A stretch of 23,838 nucleotides of DNA from contig JAYMGJ010000668.1 in assembly GCA_037178675.1 (NCBI GenBank), positions 1 through 23,838 on the forward strand. Direction: 5' to 3'. Source of the DNA: Scleroderma bovista (lineage: Eukaryota; Basidiomycota; Agaricomycetes; Boletales; Sclerodermataceae). Below the pieces are notes generated by a model. That model ran no database searches. It was not told the DNA's origin and saw only the letters and a list, made by a program, of their open reading frames with translations. A program made the position numbers and the translations under genes. Below are positions 18,786 to 23,838 of this stretch, piece by piece (position 1 is the stretch's first letter; each line of letters opens with the position of its first letter).

Positions 18786-18802
18786 GGTTATGAGCCCTGC
18801 GC
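18786..18802 (+). promoter_or_regulatory. PBS complementary to the anticodon arm of initiator tRNA-Met
   Basis: GGTTATGAGCCCTGCGC directly follows the LTR. Its reverse complement contains GGGCTCATAACC, the anticodon stem-loop of initiator tRNA-Met (anticodon CAT). Drosophila copia is known to prime from this internal site of a cleaved tRNA rather than from its 3' end. The full 17 nt agree with yeast initiator tRNA as I recall it. Confidence 0.8.
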
Positions 18803-18956
18803 TCCAGGAACTTTAGGACTACCTCTTAGACCGCCTTCCTGCTCCTGCGCGACTTTTTACTCCTGCTACATCGATTTCCACACTCCTTCTCTCTGTTCCA
18901 GCCTCAGAACTCGCTCTCTAGTCTTCCCATCGCATCCTCAGTCCATTCCTGTCCTC

Positions 18957-21900
18957 ATGGCTGATGAGTCTACCAGTTCCTTGACCCCCTCCTTCCCAAA
19001 ACTCTCCTCCTCAAACTACTCGACCTGGAAGGGGGAAATGAAGGCTTTTCTGCGTACCAAGGGCCTCTGGACTATTGTCAGTGGTGCTGAGAAGCGCCCT
19101 GATGACTCCCAGTCTGACCTCCAGACTAAGTGGGACCTTAGAGCGGACAAGGCTGCTGGCCAACTCTACCTATCGCTTTCTGCTGAACAAAGGACCCATA
19201 TAGATGCTGTCCAAGACAACCCTGCGCAGATCTGGTCCACCCTCGAGTCCCTCCACCTCCAACAACGTCCTGGGGCCCGCTTCAATGCCTGGGACGACTT
19301 CTTTTCGATTAGGAAGAAGCAGGATGAGTCCCTGACCTCCCTCATCGCCAGGATTGAGGACTCTATGTCCAAGATCCAGCAGCTTCGCCCCAAGGACACC
19401 TCCAGCCCTTATACCATGAAGGACCTGGATAATGAGCTCATTTGCATGGCTATGGTGCGCTCCTTAGGCGATGAATACTCTCACTTTGCATCTTCTTTGC
19501 TCCTCTTCCAGTCCTTGGAGAAGGACAGGCTCAAGGAAGCCTTCCTAGCGGAGGAACTACAGCGCATGCGACGTCCTGAGTCGACTACTGCGTCCGAGGC
19601 TGTCCTATTCGCCTCTGGCAGCACTTGCAAGTGTCCCCCCTCTGTTTCGTGCTCTTTCTGCGAGTACTCGAACCACTGTGTCCATAAGTGCCAGAACCTG
19701 GTCAAGGCTAAGTCCAACTACCTTTCCCAGAAGTCTAAGCGCACTAAGAAGGGTGGTAACGCCGCAAATCAAGCGTCTGATGCGTCTAGTTCTTCCCAGC
19801 CACCTGCTGAGTCGTCCTCTGGCTCCCAGTCCGCTTCCCAGGCCATGGAGTTCGCTGGCAATGCAAGTCTTCGTTCCTTTGATCCCTCCTCTCCTCTGTA
19901 TCCCCTCCAACTCGATGCTGACGTCCATTGGAATGCAGACACTGGGGCCACTGCTCATATGACCCCCCATCGCCACTGGATGCGCAATTATACTCCAAAA
20001 TGCGTCCCTGTGAAGTTGGCAGACAACAAGGTCGTCTATTCAGCTGGGGTGGGGTCTATAGTGTTTGTACCAATCATTGGAGGAAGGAAGCAGCGCCCTG
20101 TCGAGTTTACCAACGTCCTGCATGTCCCTGACTTGAGGAATAATTTACTCTCTGTGCTATACTTGTGTCGAAGTAAGGGCTTCCTTGTGAGCATCAATGC
20201 GACGCAGATGGCCTTCAGACGACCTCCTGGACCTGTCCTCTTTGTGGCAAACATTGGGAACAGCAACTGCGCCTTTCTAGATGGAGAGACTGCCCCACTG
20301 GTCGAATTTGCGTCTGCAGCTACCACTAGTCCTCTAGATCTCGACCTCTGGCATAGGAGACTTGCCCACCACCACCTGGCCGATGTGAAGGCCCTACTGC
20401 GTCACAATCTGGTCACTGGGATGGCTATAGACTCGAAGACTGCCCCTGATCCTATCTGTGAACCCTGCCTGGCTGGTAAGATGCATGCCAACCCCTTCCC
20501 TAGCTCTTCTTGGCGCGCCTCCAGACCTCTGGAACTCGTCCATAGCGACGTCCACGATGGAGGCCACCTCTCCATGTCTGGGTATCGATACTGGATCACT
20601 TTCATCGACGATTATTCGAGATTTCGCTTTGTTATGCCTCTGAAGGCCAAGTCCCAAGCTTTTGAGGCCTTCAAGACGTTCAAGGCCTTTGCTGAGAACC
20701 AGAGCGAGCGAAAAATCAAGATCCTGCGCGATGACAAGGGAGGGGAGTATATGAGCAACGCTTTCATCGATTTCACCACCCAATGTGGCATTCTTCGCCA
20801 GCATACTGTCAGAAATCGACCCCAGCAAAATGGAGTTGCAGAGCGTGCTAATAGGGTTCTATCCGAGCGGATTACTGCGATGTTGGACGAGTCTGGCCTT
20901 GCCAAAGGTTTCTGGGGCGACTGTCTTGCCTCTCTAGTCCATGTCTGGAACAGGTGTCCTACTGAGGCCATCAAGAATGCTACTCCCTATGAACTGTGGC
21001 ATGGGTGCAAGCCTGATGTGTCCCACCTTCGAGTTTGGGGCTGTACTGCCTATGTGCATGTGCAAAAGGACAAGAGGCGCCCTCTGGACTCCCACATGGA
21101 GAAATGCGTCTTTCTAGGCTATCCTGAGGGTTACAAAGGCTGGAAGTTCTATAATCCTACCTCCAAGCGTACTCTAATCTCTGAAAGGGCTGATTTCGAC
21201 GAAAGGTACTTCCCTATGTCCAAAAGATCGCCCTTACCCTCCCAGCCTCCCCCTACTGCTCCTGCTATTGTCCCACCTTCGCCCCCTGTTGACTACTACA
21301 ACCCTGGTGCGACTCTGGACTCTGAGAGCGAATGCAATGAGGTACTGGATCATGGGGGGGAGCCTATACCTTTACCTGCTAATCCAGAACCCCCTGCTGT
21401 TCCAGATGAAGCTCCTGCGCCTCCTGTGCGCACTCCATCCCCACAACCACGTCCCAGACCATCTAGTCCCGTCGGAATCGGTGCCAGACTACCTATGCGC
21501 AACAGACAGAAGCCTAGAGAGTGGTGGAAGCTCTCCCCTGCGCAGCTCGATGAACCAGATGAGATGGAGGACAGTGATGACGAGTTGGCTATGTCTGCAT
21601 CTCTCCCTGATGAGCCACTCACATTTGCAGAGGCTCTTACTCGTCCTGATGCTGAGAAGTGGAGACAGGCCGCTTTGGAGGAGCTGGCAGCGCACCAGAG
21701 TAATGGTACTTGGACCCTTGTTCCTAGACCTGCTGGGAGTAAGGTGATCGGTTCAAAGTGGGTATTTAAGGTGAAGCGCAACGCAGATGGCTCTGTGGAT
21801 CGCTACAAGGCTCGATTGGTGGCCAAGGGCTACAACCAGCGCCCTGGGTTCGATTATCTCGAAGTCTTCGCTCCTACTGTTCGCCTTTCCTCTATTCGGG

Positions 21901-23189
21901 TTATCCTCGCGCTTGCTGCACTCCAGGACCTCCACCTGCACTCTCTCGACGTCTCTCATGCGTACCTCAATGGAGAAATGGACTGTGAGGTCTATATGGC
22001 GCAACCAGAAGGATTTGTGGAGGGAGATCCCAAAGCAAAGGTGTGTCTGCTCCAGAAGGCTATCTATGGCAGTAAACAGGGCGGAAACCGCTGGAACAAG
22101 AAGATGCGCTCTGTGCTTGAGTCTCTTGACTTCAGGCAGACCTACTCCGATGCCAGCATCTATATATACTCCAAGGATGGTGTAACTATCATTCTCCCTG
22201 TCTTTGTCGATGATATGACCCTAGCCTCAAAATCTGAACCTGCCATCCAGTCTTTCATCGCCCAACTCAGCCAGCACTTCAAAATCCGCGATCTGGGGCC
22301 TACCACTCAGCTTCTAGGCATCAAAATCGACAGGGATCGTTCCAAGCGCTCTATCTCACTCTCCCAAAGGCAGTATTGCCTCGATGTCCTGGATAGGTTT
22401 GGTATGGCTGACTGTAAGCCCATCTCTACTCCCATGGAACCTGGCCTTCGCCTCTCTCGCACTCAGAGCCCTCAGGATGCTCAGGAAGCTGCAACTATGC
22501 GTCAGACTCCTTATCTCTCCGCTGTTGGTGCTCTGATGTACCTTGCTACCACTACTCGTCCAGATATCGCATATTCTGTCGGAGTATTGGCTAGATTCAA
22601 CTCCAATCCAGGTTGGACCCACTGGCTCGCTGTCAAACACCTCCTGCGCTATATTAAGGGTACCCTTGACTACTCTATCACGTACTCCCCTGATCCCTCG
22701 CAACCTGAGACCTTTATCACCTTCTCTGATGCAGACCATGGTGGATGCAAGGATACTGGCCGCTCTACTGGTGGATATGTGGTCAAGATGGGTACTGGTG
22801 CGGTTTCCTGGTCTTCTAAGCTGCAAAACGTCGTTGCTCTGTCTACTACTGAAGCTGAGTATATGGCAGCAGTCCAGGCAGGCAAGGAGATCAAATGGAT
22901 GCGCAATCTGATGCATGAGCTTGGTATTCCCCTTCCTGGCGCCTCCTCTCTGCTCATTGACAACCAATCTGCGATTTCTGTGGCCAAGAACCCAGAACAC
23001 CATGGCAGGATGAAGCAGCTGGACCTTTGCTACTACTGGCTTCGAGATGCGGTCCAGGAACAGGCTATCACACCTTCCTTCGTCCCTACCACTCAACAGG
23101 CTGCTGATTTGCTCACCAAACCGTTGACTACACCCAAGGTGAGGGAGTTCTGTCATATGCTGGGACTTGGTGGATCTGGGGGGAGTTGA
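18957..23189 (+). CDS. gag-pol: Ty1/copia gag-pol polyprotein, 1410 aa
   Basis: The chosen ATG (18957) begins MADESTSSLTPSFPKL. The frame is open further upstream into the LTR, but an earlier start would lie in LTR sequence. Domains: gag (YSTWKGEMKAFL, about residues 20-220) with a zinc knuckle CSFCEYSNHCVHKC; protease DTGA at about residue 328; integrase HHCC finger (LWHRRLAHHH, CEPCLAGK) and catalytic D531, D593, E629 (D-D35-E); a Pro-rich linker; reverse transcriptase (KWVFKVKRNADG, LDVSHAYLNGEMD, FVDDM with the catalytic pair at 1085-1086); RNase H (FSDADHGG near 1258, LSTTEAEYMA, DLLTKPL). All catalytic residues I can check are present. RNase H has a small oddity: LDLCYYWLRD has Cys where Arg is common. 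Gag and Pol share one frame with no frameshift, unlike yeast Ty1. Confidence 0.97.
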   Translation: MADESTSSLTPSFPKLSSSNYSTWKGEMKAFLRTKGLWTIVSGAEKRPDDSQSDLQTKWDLRADKAAGQLYLSLSAEQRTHIDAVQDNPAQIWSTLESLHLQQRPGARFNAWDDFFSIRKKQDESLTSLIARIEDSMSKIQQLRPKDTSSPYTMKDLDNELICMAMVRSLGDEYSHFASSLLLFQSLEKDRLKEAFLAEELQRMRRPESTTASEAVLFASGSTCKCPPSVSCSFCEYSNHCVHKCQNLVKAKSNYLSQKSKRTKKGGNAANQASDASSSSQPPAESSSGSQSASQAMEFAGNASLRSFDPSSPLYPLQLDADVHWNADTGATAHMTPHRHWMRNYTPKCVPVKLADNKVVYSAGVGSIVFVPIIGGRKQRPVEFTNVLHVPDLRNNLLSVLYLCRSKGFLVSINATQMAFRRPPGPVLFVANIGNSNCAFLDGETAPLVEFASAATTSPLDLDLWHRRLAHHHLADVKALLRHNLVTGMAIDSKTAPDPICEPCLAGKMHANPFPSSSWRASRPLELVHSDVHDGGHLSMSGYRYWITFIDDYSRFRFVMPLKAKSQAFEAFKTFKAFAENQSERKIKILRDDKGGEYMSNAFIDFTTQCGILRQHTVRNRPQQNGVAERANRVLSERITAMLDESGLAKGFWGDCLASLVHVWNRCPTEAIKNATPYELWHGCKPDVSHLRVWGCTAYVHVQKDKRRPLDSHMEKCVFLGYPEGYKGWKFYNPTSKRTLISERADFDERYFPMSKRSPLPSQPPPTAPAIVPPSPPVDYYNPGATLDSESECNEVLDHGGEPIPLPANPEPPAVPDEAPAPPVRTPSPQPRPRPSSPVGIGARLPMRNRQKPREWWKLSPAQLDEPDEMEDSDDELAMSASLPDEPLTFAEALTRPDAEKWRQAALEELAAHQSNGTWTLVPRPAGSKVIGSKWVFKVKRNADGSVDRYKARLVAKGYNQRPGFDYLEVFAPTVRLSSIRVILALAALQDLHLHSLDVSHAYLNGEMDCEVYMAQPEGFVEGDPKAKVCLLQKAIYGSKQGGNRWNKKMRSVLESLDFRQTYSDASIYIYSKDGVTIILPVFVDDMTLASKSEPAIQSFIAQLSQHFKIRDLGPTTQLLGIKIDRDRSKRSISLSQRQYCLDVLDRFGMADCKPISTPMEPGLRLSRTQSPQDAQEAATMRQTPYLSAVGALMYLATTTRPDIAYSVGVLARFNSNPGWTHWLAVKHLLRYIKGTLDYSITYSPDPSQPETFITFSDADHGGCKDTGRSTGGYVVKMGTGAVSWSSKLQNVVALSTTEAEYMAAVQAGKEIKWMRNLMHELGIPLPGASSLLIDNQSAISVAKNPEHHGRMKQLDLCYYWLRDAVQEQAITPSFVPTTQQAADLLTKPLTTPKVREFCHMLGLGGSGGS

Positions 23190-23211
23190 TGATTTGCAGA
23201 GCTGCACAATC

Positions 23212-23221
23212 AGGGGGGAAG
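23212..23221 (+). promoter_or_regulatory. Polypurine tract of the copia element
   Basis: AGGGGGGAAG ends directly at the 3' LTR start, 22 bp after the gag-pol stop codon. Confidence 0.85.
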
Positions 23222-23499
23222 TGTTGATATTGAGTGTTTGTGCACTCTTGTTGTGTTGTGTGGCGCATTTGCAGTGATTACTTGAGCTGTTTCCTTTCCA
23301 GGTTGATCAGGTGATTTGTGGCTTTTGTGTTACACTGTTTTTCCTTGTTTGCTTTGTTTGTGTAGTTGAAATTTTCGTGCCCAGAGTCCTTTCTCTTCAG
23401 TCTCTGACACTGGGCACAAGGTCTGTAATCTGTAGCTCTCCTCATAATTCAGTCTCTGACACTGGGCACAAGTGTCCTCCTTTGTGGTTTATTTGAACA
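23222..23499 (+). repeat. 3' LTR of the copia element
   Basis: 278 bp, six differences from the 5' LTR and the same internal 22-bp direct repeat. The target duplication TCATT follows at 23500-23504. Confidence 0.95.
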
Positions 23500-23504
23500 T
23501 CATT

Positions 23505-23838
23505 ACCTCCCTTTAACCTGCGAAGGCGTAGCAATGCCATCCCCACTCACCACAGCAAGGCAGCTGCGATGGCCAGTGATGTCAGCACCTGCTCACTGTA
23601 ACATCAAACTCAGCCAGTCGGCAAGTGACATTTGAGTGACACAGACATGATGACCAACTTTTTAGCTATCTCACTCATTTCTGCTTCAATTGGCTTTGTT
23701 TTACCTCGCAGCGCCCCCAAACATGCACTAGATGTAATGTAGTTGTGTAGACAATGAAAATTCTGTGTATTTTGTAGAAGTGCCGACTGACCATGCTGCC
23801 GAAGTTGTTGTACAGCATAGTATAGGTGACATGCATAG
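23505..23838. other. Right-end flank, nothing recognised
   Basis: No open frame with coding character, no paired repeats and no RNA gene were seen in these 334 bp. Before the copia insertion it was joined to the decayed Spt5-like region on the left. Confidence 0.5.

Larger units (their letters stand above)
18508..23499 (+). mobile_element. Ty1/copia retrotransposon with intact coding region
   Basis: Two 278-bp LTRs (18508-18785, 23222-23499), TGTT...AACA, flanked by a perfect 5-bp target duplication TCATT (18503-18507 and 23500-23504). PBS, one gag-pol frame and a polypurine tract lie between them in the usual order. Integrase precedes reverse transcriptase, as in Ty1/copia. The LTRs differ at six positions (about 98% identity, counted by hand), four of them transversions. 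The reading frame has no stop, so this copy may be active or was until recently. Confidence 0.97.

Noticed and set aside
18573..18956. Upstream extension of the copia reading frame into the LTR
   Set aside because: The frame happens to be open, but the residues do not resemble gag and the ATG at 18957 gives the expected gag start.
23311..23496. Open frame inside the copia 3' LTR
   Set aside because: It is the LTR copy of the non-coding upstream extension seen in the 5' LTR.

Overview
This window looks like transposon-dense nuclear DNA from a filamentous basidiomycete, most likely an agaricomycete. The pointers are host genes cut by many GT-AG introns of about 45-56 bp, a gene resembling the mushroom-expanded DUF6698 family, an Spt5-like NGN/KOW gene of a type common in Agaricomycetes, a chromodomain Ty3/gypsy element and a Ty1/copia element. 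No bacterial-style operons, rRNA, tRNA genes or CRISPR were seen.

Layout. (1) 1-3287: two minus-strand multi-exon host genes, a DUF6698-like gene running off the left edge (1-948) and an unrecognised seven-exon gene encoding 402 aa (1701-3200). (2) 3293-11602: a complete 8.31-kb Ty3/gypsy chromovirus with 624-bp LTRs and a perfect 5-bp target duplication (CAAAT), inserted 92 bp upstream of the second gene's start codon. Its gag and pol are broken by small deletions and CGA-to-TGA-type stops. Between pol and the 3' LTR it carries an antisense two-exon gene (9748-10813) with its own TATA box, coding for a coiled-coil protein with a Zn2Cys6-like cysteine cluster. (3) 11608-13300: gene-poor DNA with a 452-bp inverted-repeat (foldback/MITE-like) element. 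(4) 13355-17920: a small two-exon gene followed by an Spt5-like gene that has an in-frame stop and about 2.1 kb of extra DNA at an intron position. (5) 18508-23499: a 4.99-kb Ty1/copia element with 278-bp LTRs, target duplication TCATT and an uninterrupted 1410-codon gag-pol. (6) 23505-23838: nothing recognisable.

Main observations. The gypsy element has an 11-nt primer-binding site just inside the 5' LTR that is exactly complementary to 11 nt lying 35 bp downstream of the LTR TATA box, the arrangement known from Tf1/sushi self-priming elements. The two gypsy LTRs differ at 24 of 624 positions by manual alignment, and 21 of these fit CpG decay. The same signature explains the pol stop codons and loss of the first YxDD aspartate, which points to cytosine methylation followed by deamination. 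The copia element a few kb away shows none of this. Its primer-binding site matches the anticodon arm of initiator tRNA-Met, so two different priming strategies lie side by side. The antisense gene inside the gypsy element is the best candidate for an under-described system: a transposon-borne, separately promoted, spliced regulator-like gene.
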